Below are positions 9,471 through 16,900 of a stretch of 64,000 bases of DNA, piece after piece. The notes under the pieces are model-generated. The model was not told where the DNA came from, ran no database searches, and saw only the letters and a list, made by a program, of their open reading frames with translations. A program made the position numbers and the translations under genes. Source of the DNA: Methanolobus tindarius DSM 2278 (lineage in GTDB: Archaea; Halobacteriota; Methanosarcinia; Methanosarcinales; Methanosarcinaceae); assembly GCF_000504205.1 (NCBI RefSeq), contig NZ_AZAJ01000001.1:2516879-2580878 (forward strand), written 5' to 3'. Each line of letters starts with the position of its first letter. Within the stretch, counting starts at the first letter, position 1.

Positions 9471-10083
9471 GATTATCGGCATTATTGTGACCCTTTTGTT
9501 TATCATGTCAATACTGCTGGCAGCCCTGGCACTGCTGGTCAGTCGTATCAGTCTTAACAGGCATGTATGGCTTGCAGGATTTTTTGCAGGTATACTGGAC
9601 TTCTTCTACATGCCTCTGAAATATTTCTTCTATAAGTTTTCAGATCCGCGTATTCTTGATAAATGGATGGTATCCCTGAAGAATATCTCCAACAGGAACA
9701 GTTTTAAGAAAGCTGACAGACGTATGATTATCGCTCCTCACTGTATGCGACATATGGAGTGTCCGGCATCATCTAAAAGAACTGGTATACAGTGTGTTTC
9801 ATGTGGAAAATGTATTTTTAGCAGACTCAGGGAAGATGCATCAAAATATGGGTACGATCTCTATATTGTTACCGGTTCATCCTTTGTTAAACATGTGATT
9901 AAAGAAAAGAGCTATGATGCAGCTTTACTTATTGCCTGTGATTATGAACTGAATAAGGTTATGATGGGGCTAAAGGGTAAGAGACTGATAACTTATGGTG
10001 TCCCGATGCTTAATGACGGATGTTTTAATACTGAAGTTGAATATGAAAAAGTGATTGAAACTCTGGAACTGTTCTCTAATTAA
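9463..10083 (+). CDS. DUF116 membrane-anchored protein (second of pair)
   Basis: 206 residues, a diverged paralogue of the preceding gene with the same layout: hydrophobic N-terminus (two segments, residues about 5-28 and 38-55), then a DUF116 domain with CMRHMECP, CVSCGKC, ACDYELN and NDGCFNTEVE. It lacks several cysteines of the first copy (the KARCD and TIC positions). I chose the ATG at 9463 over the GTG at 9457 because the GGAGG site at 9449-9453 is then 9 bases away; this gives an 8-base overlap and translational coupling. Probably a heteromeric partner of the first copy. Confidence 0.85.
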   Translation: MYRIIGIIVTLLFIMSILLAALALLVSRISLNRHVWLAGFFAGILDFFYMPLKYFFYKFSDPRILDKWMVSLKNISNRNSFKKADRRMIIAPHCMRHMECPASSKRTGIQCVSCGKCIFSRLREDASKYGYDLYIVTGSSFVKHVIKEKSYDAALLIACDYELNKVMMGLKGKRLITYGVPMLNDGCFNTEVEYEKVIETLELFSN

Positions 10084-10117
10084 CTATATAAAAAGAGATA
10101 TCGACTAATCGAAGAAT

Positions 10118-10506
10118 ATTGAGTGAGGAGAGTAAGCTCCCTTCTGTTAATGCAATACATTCATTCCAACATGGCAGAATGATGCGCTCAAAAGAGCTGC
10201 ATTGACGGCATTCGGCTACGCGTACATAAACTTCGGGAATGGTCTAAACAACCATTGCCCCCTACTTCCGACTTGCACCCACGAGGATTCGCCGTTCCAT
10301 CCGCATTTCATGAGAACTCAGCTTTTCAGCATCATCGCATTGACATGTTGCGGTATCGTTTCTGTGCCAGCATGTGCAAAGCACATGAGTTGCAAAGCAA
10401 CTGCCCTGGCTCTCGCCAGATACCCTTTACAGGTATTCGTGTGTTTAGAAGGTGGGGAGACTTTCCTCAGGTCAAATGACCCGGCAGCCGTCCTTCCTCT
10501 CTCAGT
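10118..10506 (-). ncRNA. rnpB: RNase P RNA (archaeal type A)
   Basis: Catalytic RNA that matures tRNA 5' ends. Read on the minus strand, the universally conserved segments are present in the right order: GAGGAAAGTC (CR-I, about 10460-10470), ACAGAAACG (CR-II/III region, about 10355-10365) and ACAGAAGGGAGCTTAC (CR-V, about 10131-10148). The ends pair as helix P1: TGAGAGAGGA (10504-10495) with TCCTCACTCA (10129-10120), one A-A mismatch. A GTCATTTGAC hairpin lies in the P3 position. Ends are inferred from P1. Open frames inside it are artefacts of its high GC content relative to the surroundings. Confidence 0.93.
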
Positions 10507-10526
10507 GATTGAGATGAAATCAAATG

Positions 10527-10534
10527 ATATATAA
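10527..10534 (-). promoter_or_regulatory. TATA box of the RNase P RNA gene
   Basis: TTATATAT on the minus strand, centred about 26 bases upstream of the inferred 5' end at about 10505, the standard archaeal TATA-to-start distance. Downstream of the RNA 3' end the minus strand has CTCTTTTTA (about 10090-10098), a likely U-rich termination signal. Confidence 0.6.
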
Positions 10535-10687
10535 CTTGTGACAATGCCTGGCAATTTAACTGGTTTCAATATCATATTAATTTAATACGTCATTAAAATT
10601 TCATATGCTATTTAAAAATAACATCTCATTTTAAAATAGTTCATTATGAATCAAAACATTTATTAAGAATCCTATGAAACAACTAAG

Positions 10688-10921
10688 ATGGTTGGTATGA
10701 AATATAATAGGTATCTCATAATTGGTATCACACTGTTGACGGTACTATTCCTTTTCATATTCTCCGGAGCTGTTTCCGTAACAGACACCGAGCTGTTTAA
10801 TGTCAATGGATTCGATGCCGGGGAAAATGGATTTGAAGTATTGGTACTGGGTATAGGACTTCCTTTATTGCTTGCAGCTATTTACGTTGTTTTCAGATCT
10901 AAAAAGGAGAATTCATCCTAA
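10688..10921 (+). CDS. Hypothetical small membrane protein
   Basis: 77 residues from ATG 10688 (or 74 from ATG 10697). Two predicted transmembrane helices (about 9-31 and 49-68) flank an acidic loop (TDTELFNVNGFDAGENG), with a basic C-terminal end RSKKE. No family recognised, and no strong ribosome binding site. The coding call rests on the clean membrane-protein pattern. It is isolated between the RNase P RNA and the DUF1059 gene. Confidence 0.55.
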   Translation: MVGMKYNRYLIIGITLLTVLFLFIFSGAVSVTDTELFNVNGFDAGENGFEVLVLGIGLPLLLAAIYVVFRSKKENSS

Positions 10922-10967
10922 ATTTAAGTAATGAATATCATTTTTAATTAAAATGTGAAATGATGGC

Positions 10968-11186
10968 TTAGAGTTTAAGCACACCACAGCCACAGCCACG
11001 TGTGAGCAGGAAATCCATTTTTGAAATGATCTCTTCCTGATGGAAGTCTGATAGTGATTCGAACTCTTCCTTGTGCTCAGTCAGGACATGCTCCTTCATT
11101 CTTTCTTTTGCCTTTTTTGGATCATTGTCGATGACTATAAAATCGTCATTAAAACCAAGGTCCTTGCATCTGAGTATATGTACTAT
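10968..11186 (-). CDS. DUF1059-like small protein with ATA in place of a start codon
   Basis: Reads (I/M)VHILRCKDLGFNDDF, then KAKERMKEHVLTEHKEEFESLS and ends RGCGCGVLKL: a DUF1059-type small protein (cysteine after the first strand, DLGF motif). A strong GGAGG site (11198-11194) lies 7 bases before an ATA codon at 11186-11184. Between the upstream in-frame stop (11204-11202) and codon 29 (ATG) there is no ATG, GTG or TTG. So either ATA initiates, the start codon is mutated (recent pseudogene), or there is a base error. A TATA-like CTTATAAG at about 11220-11227 supports transcription. The function of the family is unknown. Confidence 0.7.
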   Translation of the reverse strand: MVHILRCKDLGFNDDFIVIDNDPKKAKERMKEHVLTEHKEEFESLSDFHQEEIISKMDFLLTRGCGCGVLKL

Positions 11187-11271
11187 AGTATAACCTCCTA
11201 CTTAACGTTACAACTCCTGCCTTATAAGTTTTTGTTTTGACTGCAAAAAAGGAAGTAAAAATAACCGTACT

Positions 11272-11823
11272 TCAGAAGAAGAATGAAATACCAATTACAA
11301 TGAAAAGTACGCCTGCAGCTTTGGAAATTGTATTCTTATTTATCTTTTCCATGAGTACTTTGCCAACATATACTGCCATAGATGAAAGCAGTAATAGTGC
11401 AAGTACAACACCTATGAATACCATCAATGGGTTGTATTGGGTTGCAAAAAGTGCAGATGCAAGCTGTGTCTTATCTCCCATCTCTGATACTAAAATAAGA
11501 CCAAAACCCGACATAAAGGGAGTTTTTAGTTCGTATGAACCTTCCTGATCATCATCTTCCTTGTTTATCAGTGTCATTACACCGAAAATGATGAACATAA
11601 CTCCGGCACCGATACGCACGTATTCCATTGGTATTCTGTTGGCAATTACATTTCCAAGAAGGATTGCCAGGCCATCTGTTATAATAAAAGCAAGCATCAC
11701 ACCGGCAAGTAAACGAGTGTATTCTCTTGTTTTAGTAGATAAAACCAATACGGCTAGTTGTGTTTTGTCTCCCAGTTCTGCCAGACCTACGAGGAAGAAT
11801 GGGATCAGTATGTCCTGAATCAT
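11272..11823 (-). CDS. GDT1/TMEM165 (UPF0016) family cation transporter
   Basis: 183-residue membrane protein with two homologous halves of three helices each. Both halves carry the family motif: AELGDKTQ near residue 15 and SEMGDKTQ near 110, the acidic residues expected to bind Ca2+ or Mn2+. Family members move Mn2+/Ca2+ in exchange for H+. An acidic loop (NKEDDDQEG) joins the halves. I chose ATG 11823; an in-frame TTG at 11841 would add six residues. A TATA-like TTTTATATAG ends near 11850, so the message may be nearly leaderless. Confidence 0.9.
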   Translation of the reverse strand: MIQDILIPFFLVGLAELGDKTQLAVLVLSTKTREYTRLLAGVMLAFIITDGLAILLGNVIANRIPMEYVRIGAGVMFIIFGVMTLINKEDDDQEGSYELKTPFMSGFGLILVSEMGDKTQLASALFATQYNPLMVFIGVVLALLLLSSMAVYVGKVLMEKINKNTISKAAGVLFIVIGISFFF

Positions 11824-11993
11824 ATTAACAGGAAGAAACAATAAGTCCTATATAAAACATTTCTAATATGTATCAAATATACTACTTGAAGTTTGCAGTA
11901 CTTTATTTCAGAAGAAATTACGTAAGAATAAAAAAAGGTAAGCATATGCTTACTTTCTTTTCTTCTCAATTGATCTGTTTTACAAAAAAGTAA

Positions 11994-12200
11994 TCAGTCT
12001 TCGACTTCCAGGGCCTGGATTATATCATGGACTGTAAGTTCACCTCTGGCAACCCTGAGGACCATTGGATAAATAAACGAACAATCGTCTATCGCATTCC
12101 ATCGCTTCTCTCCTACGGTTCTTATTACCTCATCCATTACTTTCCCACACTCATTACAATACTTTGTATCACTTTCAATACCACAAACAATACAATTCAT
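11994..12200 (-). CDS. Small zinc-ribbon protein
   Basis: 68 residues. The N-terminal zinc ribbon has two CxxC pairs (CIVCGIES and CNECGKVMD), followed by a helical region (IRTVGEKRWNAIDD... LRVARGELTVHDIIQALEVED). A perfect GGAGGT site lies 5 bases upstream of the ATG, giving high confidence that it is translated. Proteins of this type are common in methanogens without known function; the ribbon suggests a protein- or nucleic-acid-binding adaptor. Confidence 0.8.
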   Translation of the reverse strand: MNCIVCGIESDTKYCNECGKVMDEVIRTVGEKRWNAIDDCSFIYPMVLRVARGELTVHDIIQALEVED

Positions 12201-12425
12201 AATTTACCTCCACATTTACATTATTCCTAGATTCTCATTGGTGCGAATCTCTGGTTATTTTAAATGTCTGTGCTGATAGTATATAGGTTTTGAGCCTGAA
12301 AGGGTTTACATGGAAAATGTTCAAAACAAGGCGCAATTTTAATAATGGAAACTCTCATTATTCAGCGACATAAAAGGAAATTCAAATTAATGTTGATGAA
12401 TATCAAATTTACCTGAGGTAAAAAC

Positions 12426-13568
12426 GTGTCTGATAATCTTTTTGATATTAAAGTAGGAGATTTCTCATTCAGAAATCCAATTGCGCTTGCACCCATGGGG
12501 GGAATAACAAACAGTACTTTTGCAAACAAGAATGCAAATGATGCCGGACTTGTAATTCTTGGAGGATACAATCTGGATTCTGCGACACAGAAAGCTGCTG
12601 CAGAAATGGTATCCCGTGGAAGAAAGGAGTTTGAGTCCCATGAGCCTTTCAAGGTCATGGAAGATGAGATAAAAGCTGTAAATGAAGGCCCCATCGTCGG
12701 TGTCAATGTAAGGAGTTCAAAACTTGAACCTCTCATTAAGGCAGCTGAACTTGTAAGGGATGCAGGTGCCATACTTGAGCTTGATGCTCATTGCAGGCAG
12801 AATGAAATGACTGACATTGGTGTCGGTCAGGCATTACTCAGCGATCTTCCAAAACTCAGCGACTGGATCTCTAAAATCAAGGAAACAGGTGTCGTACTTT
12901 CTGTAAAAATACGTGCAAATGTTGTTAATGATATTGAACTTGTCAAAGCAATCGAATCAGCCGGTGCAGATGTTCTTCACCTTGATGCAATGCAGGAAGG
13001 TGCCGGTGCAGATCTTAAACTCATAAAAGAGATACGTGACTCCACAAGAATGTTCCTTATCTGCAACAACTCTGTCACAGATATTGAGACTGCAAAGGAT
13101 ATGTTTACAAGAGGAGCTGATATGGTTTCTGTAGCACGTGCTGTAATGGATGAACCAGGAATAATAAGTCAGCTTGTAAACAGGATCTCAATACAGCAGG
13201 AAGATATGGGATGGTATAACGCACCTAAACATGTTTGTCGTGGGGAAGGAGACCTCAGGGGACTTGCATTCTGTTGCCTGCCTGTAAAACCATGCCCTGT
13301 TCATAACAATATTGCCAAACTCGGTTACTCTGCACAGGAATTTGCAGATATAAAGAATGAGTTTGCAAAAGGTACAATGCTTGAATACGGTGACAGTACA
13401 TGTTTTGGCAGTCTTGTATGGTGCTGTAAGATATCAAAACCATGCTACCTGAGAGACGGTGTTCTGGAAACTCTTGGTCTTTCTGATTCAGAATACATGC
13501 GCCTTAAAAAGGAACTTGCAGACTACATACTGGAGAACGCTAAAAAGCCAGTCAACGCTCAGGTATGA
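12426..13568 (+). CDS. Methanogenesis marker protein 9, Dus/DHODH-like TIM barrel
   Basis: 380 residues from a GTG start (12426) with GAGGT 6 bases upstream. Residues 1-260 form a flavin-type TIM barrel like dihydrouridine synthase/dihydroorotate dehydrogenase (NPIALAPMGGITNS, GPIVGVNVRSS, LELDAHCRQNEM, KIRANV, ADVLHLDAM, ICNNSVTD, GADMVSVARAVM). The C-terminal 110 residues are the cysteine-rich methanogenesis marker 9 domain: CRGEGDLRGLAFCCLPVKPCPV, then STCFGSLVWCCKISKPCYLRDG, probably binding a metal cluster. It occurs across methanogens; the substrate is unknown. A role in maturing a methanogenesis enzyme or cofactor is inferred. It precedes the H4MPT-related group. Confidence 0.88.
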   Translation: MSDNLFDIKVGDFSFRNPIALAPMGGITNSTFANKNANDAGLVILGGYNLDSATQKAAAEMVSRGRKEFESHEPFKVMEDEIKAVNEGPIVGVNVRSSKLEPLIKAAELVRDAGAILELDAHCRQNEMTDIGVGQALLSDLPKLSDWISKIKETGVVLSVKIRANVVNDIELVKAIESAGADVLHLDAMQEGAGADLKLIKEIRDSTRMFLICNNSVTDIETAKDMFTRGADMVSVARAVMDEPGIISQLVNRISIQQEDMGWYNAPKHVCRGEGDLRGLAFCCLPVKPCPVHNNIAKLGYSAQEFADIKNEFAKGTMLEYGDSTCFGSLVWCCKISKPCYLRDGVLETLGLSDSEYMRLKKELADYILENAKKPVNAQV

Positions 13569-13615
13569 GTGCTAAAATTAAATCAACTCTTTATTATAAG
13601 GCATAAGAAGATACG

Positions 13616-14572
13616 ATGATAGATTCACTCTACACAATTGACAGGGGAGCTTATCCTCTGCCGGCACACATTGCACGGTGCGCACAGCTTGCTATGTGTC
13701 TTGAAGTGTCCTCTTCACCTAAACCTGGAAACATTGACAGGTTTAATGATTATGATGACACCCGATACGAACATTTTCTTGCGTCATCAAGTGCTGTCTA
13801 TCCTGTCATTGAGGAAGCAGTTTCCTGTGAGGCCGGTGTAGGTAGGCTTATTAAGGGTGCTGTTACTGAAAGTATGCGCTGGCAGAAAGGTGGTAATACT
13901 CATTTCGGTGCTTTCTTGTTATTGATTCCTTTTGCGATGGCTGCAGGGGAAATGTTTGAGGAAGATGAAACATTTACTATCCAGCAACTGACAGAATCTG
14001 CATACAGGATAGTAAAGAGCACCACAACTGAGGATTCAGTGGATTTCTACAGTTGTTTTGATAATGCAGGTGTTAAGGTCAATTCGGTAGACGAGTTTGA
14101 TCTTGAGGATAACAGTGCTATAGATGAGCTCCACGAAAAGGATATGAGTCTTTACAAACTCATGGATATTGCCAGGGGTTATGATATCATAGCTAATGAA
14201 TGGGTCACAGGTTTTAAGAGGTGTGCCCGTTGTGCAGACCTGATTATTGATGGAATGAAAGGTCTTGAGGCTCCCAGACTTCGGGCTGATATTAATAACG
14301 TTACTGTTTATGCATTCCTGAAGATGCTTTCTGAGAATGAGGATACGTTCATCAGCACCAAATATGATACGGATACGGCTCTCTATGTATCAGAAAAAGC
14401 AAAAGAGATACTTGAGCAAATGTATAATATCGGTGAAGACTTTAATAGTATATTACCATTGATTGAGAAACTGGATCAGGAACTTCTCCGGAAGAAGATA
14501 AATCCGGGTTCTACAGCAGATATAGCCATTGCAGGTTTGTTCATAGCATTACTTGCCGGAGTCCGATTTTGA
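13616..14572 (+). CDS. CitG-family triphosphoribosyl transferase homologue (COG1767)
   Basis: 318 residues. Classical CitG/MdcB moves the triphosphoribosyl group of ATP onto dephospho-CoA. The family motif SSSPKPGNIDRFNDYDD (residues 33-49) and the HFGAFLLLIPFAMAAGE and STADIAIAGLFIALL helices are present. There is no citrate or malonate lyase in view, and the gene is fused by a 1-base overlap to DUF447, with dmrX downstream, so a tetrahydromethanopterin/sarcinapterin role is more likely than CoA-prosthetic-group synthesis. Family membership is confident; the substrate is inference. Confidence 0.85.
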   Translation: MIDSLYTIDRGAYPLPAHIARCAQLAMCLEVSSSPKPGNIDRFNDYDDTRYEHFLASSSAVYPVIEEAVSCEAGVGRLIKGAVTESMRWQKGGNTHFGAFLLLIPFAMAAGEMFEEDETFTIQQLTESAYRIVKSTTTEDSVDFYSCFDNAGVKVNSVDEFDLEDNSAIDELHEKDMSLYKLMDIARGYDIIANEWVTGFKRCARCADLIIDGMKGLEAPRLRADINNVTVYAFLKMLSENEDTFISTKYDTDTALYVSEKAKEILEQMYNIGEDFNSILPLIEKLDQELLRKKINPGSTADIAIAGLFIALLAGVRF

Positions 14573-15159
14573 TGCATATTAAATTAAATCTTGAGGATTA
14601 CGGGATATATGAAGGCATTTCGGAAACCATTGTTACGACAAACAGGGGATGGTCTATGAATGCTGCACCTATGGGAATTATCCGCAGGAACGATAAGTTG
14701 TTTGTGCGTCTTTTCAAAGGCTCAACTACTTATGATAATGTATTGTCGGAAAAAGTCCTTGTTGCAAATACCACGTGGAATGCCGCAATTTTTGTAAACT
14801 CTACATTTTCCGATCTGCAGGATTCTGATTTTGAATCCATTAATGTTAATGGAAGAACAATTGTAGCTCTCAAAGAGGCACAGTGCTGGATAGCTTTTGA
14901 ATGCATCAATATAAAACTTACATCAGAGGCCCTGGTTGCTGAGCTTATTCCTTTGAGAACACATGTTAACAAGTGCCGGATAAGAGCTCCAAACCGCGGA
15001 CTTTTCGGTGTGATTGAAGCATGCATCCATGCAACCAGATACCGGCTTACAGGTGAGGAAAAATATCTAAAACTCATCAAGGCCTATGGCGAAATTGTGG
15101 ATAAGTGCGGTGGGGAAAATGAAAAGGAAGCCATGAAGTTGCTCTATGCCTACCTGTAA
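14572..15159 (+). CDS. DUF447 family protein (flavin-binding split-barrel type)
   Basis: 195 residues from ATG 14572, which overlaps the preceding stop by 1 base (TGATG). The N-terminus (YGIYEGISETIVTTN, then NAAPMGIIRR) and FKGSTTYDNVL are the DUF447 core, a predicted FMN-binding split barrel; the C-terminal part is helical (RGLFGVIEACIHATRYRL). The family occurs in organisms that make methanopterin-type C1 carriers. The reaction is not known; the operon with CitG and, after a 63-base gap, dmrX supports a cofactor-synthesis role. Confidence 0.85.
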   Translation: MHIKLNLEDYGIYEGISETIVTTNRGWSMNAAPMGIIRRNDKLFVRLFKGSTTYDNVLSEKVLVANTTWNAAIFVNSTFSDLQDSDFESINVNGRTIVALKEAQCWIAFECINIKLTSEALVAELIPLRTHVNKCRIRAPNRGLFGVIEACIHATRYRLTGEEKYLKLIKAYGEIVDKCGGENEKEAMKLLYAYL

Positions 15160-15222
15160 CTCCAGATTCAAACTAAATCCGGTATATTAAAGTATATAAC
15201 ACAGAAGGACCATTTTCTCCCT

Positions 15223-15927
15223 ATGGCAAAAACGATAGCATGGGGGATTACCGGAGCAGGTCATTTCCTTACTTCGAGTTTTGACATATTCGGGCAGATG
15301 AAAAACGAATATGATATCAGAGTGAACACTTTCCTTTCCAGTGCAGCTGAGGAAGTTGTGAGGATGTACGGACTTGAGCATGAACTGGAAAAGATATCCT
15401 GTGGTGAATACCTTGAGGAAGTCTTCCTTGAAACACATCAGGGCAAAAGCTGGCCTAAAACAGGACGCTTTTTACTTGACAAATATGATGCTCTTGTAGT
15501 AACACCCGCGACATCAAACACGGTTTCCAAGATAGCGCACGGTACCGCAGATTCACTTGTGAGCAATGCTGTTGCCCAGGCTGTAAAAGGTAGTGTGCCG
15601 GTTTATGTTGTTCCTGTGGATATCGCAGGAGTGGTTATATCTGAGCTTCCTTATGGCATTGCCAGGGAAAAATGCCGAAAATGTGACTCCTGTCCGCCCC
15701 GGGATAACTGTCCAAACGGTGCAATAAACGACCAGATTGACTTGCTCAAATGCAGTGGTTGCGGTATATGCAAAGACCTTTGCAACTTTAATGCTATAAA
15801 AGGCGGTCCTGTTGAGTTGAAAGTAAGGGATATTGATGCCAGAAACGTGGAAATCATAAGGGAACTCGAAGGTATTACTATACTGGAAAAACCGGAAGAT
15901 ATACCTTTAATTATGGATGAAATATAA
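15223..15927 (+). CDS. dmrX: Dihydromethanopterin reductase, DmrX-type flavoprotein
   Basis: Reduces dihydromethanopterin/dihydrosarcinapterin to the tetrahydro form, the final step in making the C1 carrier of methanogenesis. 234 residues. The N-terminal flavodoxin-like FMN domain resembles the phosphopantothenoylcysteine decarboxylase fold (ITGAGHFLTSSFD; VTPATSNTVSKIAHGTADSLVSNA). A ferredoxin-like part follows with two cysteine clusters (CRKCDSCPPRDNC and CSGCGICKDLC) for [4Fe-4S] centres, matching the Methanosarcina mazei enzyme architecture. It is close behind citG/DUF447 and convergent with the PHP gene. Confidence 0.9.
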   Translation: MAKTIAWGITGAGHFLTSSFDIFGQMKNEYDIRVNTFLSSAAEEVVRMYGLEHELEKISCGEYLEEVFLETHQGKSWPKTGRFLLDKYDALVVTPATSNTVSKIAHGTADSLVSNAVAQAVKGSVPVYVVPVDIAGVVISELPYGIAREKCRKCDSCPPRDNCPNGAINDQIDLLKCSGCGICKDLCNFNAIKGGPVELKVRDIDARNVEIIRELEGITILEKPEDIPLIMDEI

Positions 15928-15930
15928 GCA

Positions 15931-15957
15931 AAAAAGGAATTATCATTTCCTCTTTTT
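15931..15957. terminator. Bidirectional stem-loop between convergent dmrX and PHP genes
   Basis: An imperfect inverted repeat, AAAAAAGGAA ... TTCCTCTTTTT, fills the 34-base gap between the two convergent stops. The A-rich left and T-rich right arms would give a U-tract in either direction. Confidence 0.5.
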
Positions 15958-15961
15958 ATTT

Positions 15962-16633
15962 TCATCTCATTCCAAGGCGCCTGGTGATTTTGTTCATATG
16001 TCCAATAAACATTTGTTTCACCACAAATGACACAGGTGTTTTTCTTCCGCCGGGACTTGTCTTTCCTGCTCTGATTGCATCCAGAACCTCTTCTACAGTT
16101 GTGGCGTCGGTATCAATTTCAGTATATGATATTCCTACCATTTCAGCTTCATGTGCGTCACTCCCACCTGCCATTGGGAATCCAAGTTCTTCTGAAGCTT
16201 TTCGGGCTTTGTTATTGGGGCCGTCTGTTACGCATCTTGAATTCAGGACTTCGATTGCATCCGCATCTAATCCTTCAATGTAACCTATTCCGTGGGATGT
16301 CACTTTAAAGGGGTGTGGGATTATAACTACTGCGCCCTGTTGACGTGCTTTTTTTATAGTTTCTTCCGGACTGAGTCCAGGTTTTATTGGTTTATGGACA
16401 CCGAGAACAAGTATATGGCCTTTTGAAGAACTGACTTCAACACCTGGGATGACAATCATTTTTGAACCAAGTTCCTGCGCTCTTTTGACGCAGGCAAATC
16501 CTCCTTCAATACGATCGTGGTCACATATTGCAAAACCATCAAGTCCATTGGATTCAGCATTTTTTAGAATCTCATCAAGACTGGCGTTGCTGTCTTTAGA
16601 GTAACAGGAATGTACGTGAAGATCGAACTTCAT
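15962..16633 (-). CDS. PHP-domain metal-dependent phosphoesterase
   Basis: 223 residues of the polymerase-and-histidinol-phosphatase fold. The metal-binding motifs are in order: DLHVHSCYSKDS at the N-terminus, FAICDHDRIEG, PGVEVSSSKGHIL, IPHPFK and GGSDAHE. Members of this short archaeal branch are predicted to hydrolyse nucleotide or sugar phosphates; the substrate is not evident. It is transcribed alone, convergent with dmrX. Confidence 0.88.
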   Translation of the reverse strand: MKFDLHVHSCYSKDSNASLDEILKNAESNGLDGFAICDHDRIEGGFACVKRAQELGSKMIVIPGVEVSSSKGHILVLGVHKPIKPGLSPEETIKKARQQGAVVIIPHPFKVTSHGIGYIEGLDADAIEVLNSRCVTDGPNNKARKASEELGFPMAGGSDAHEAEMVGISYTEIDTDATTVEEVLDAIRAGKTSPGGRKTPVSFVVKQMFIGHMNKITRRLGMR

Positions 16634-16736
16634 GTAAGCATCTTGGTCTTCCAGGTTAATAAAGATATTTTAGATTCTATGCTGGAAACCAGTTGAAATC
16701 AGGTAAACCAAGGTAAGTTGAATAATAGAAAATACT

Positions 16737-16821
16737 GCGAACGGGGATAGAATTTTGGTGGTTGGGTGGTTGGGTGGTTGGATAGGATTGGTGGTACATT
16801 AGAGTATTTGTTCCCGTTCGC
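16737..16821. repeat. G-rich short tandem repeat framed by a 9-bp inverted repeat
   Basis: In the 267-base gap between PHP and HflX, a perfect 9-bp inverted repeat (GCGAACGGG at 16737-16745, CCCGTTCGC at 16813-16821) encloses three to four copies of GGTGGTTG (about 16757-16781). The G tracts, on the template strand of the minus-oriented genes, could form a two-tier quadruplex. Two copies of CGCATATATA follow (about 16819 and 16844). No gene is seen in this gap. Confidence 0.5.
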
Positions 16822-16900
16822 ATATATACTAACTACCGGATCGCATATATATATAACGCTGTGAATTAAAATCTTTAAAAATTACAGCTGTATATACATG

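Noticed and set aside
10318-10575. 85-codon minus-strand open frame (and plus-strand frames at 10202-10534)
   Set aside because: They lie over the RNase P RNA, whose conserved segments explain the sequence.
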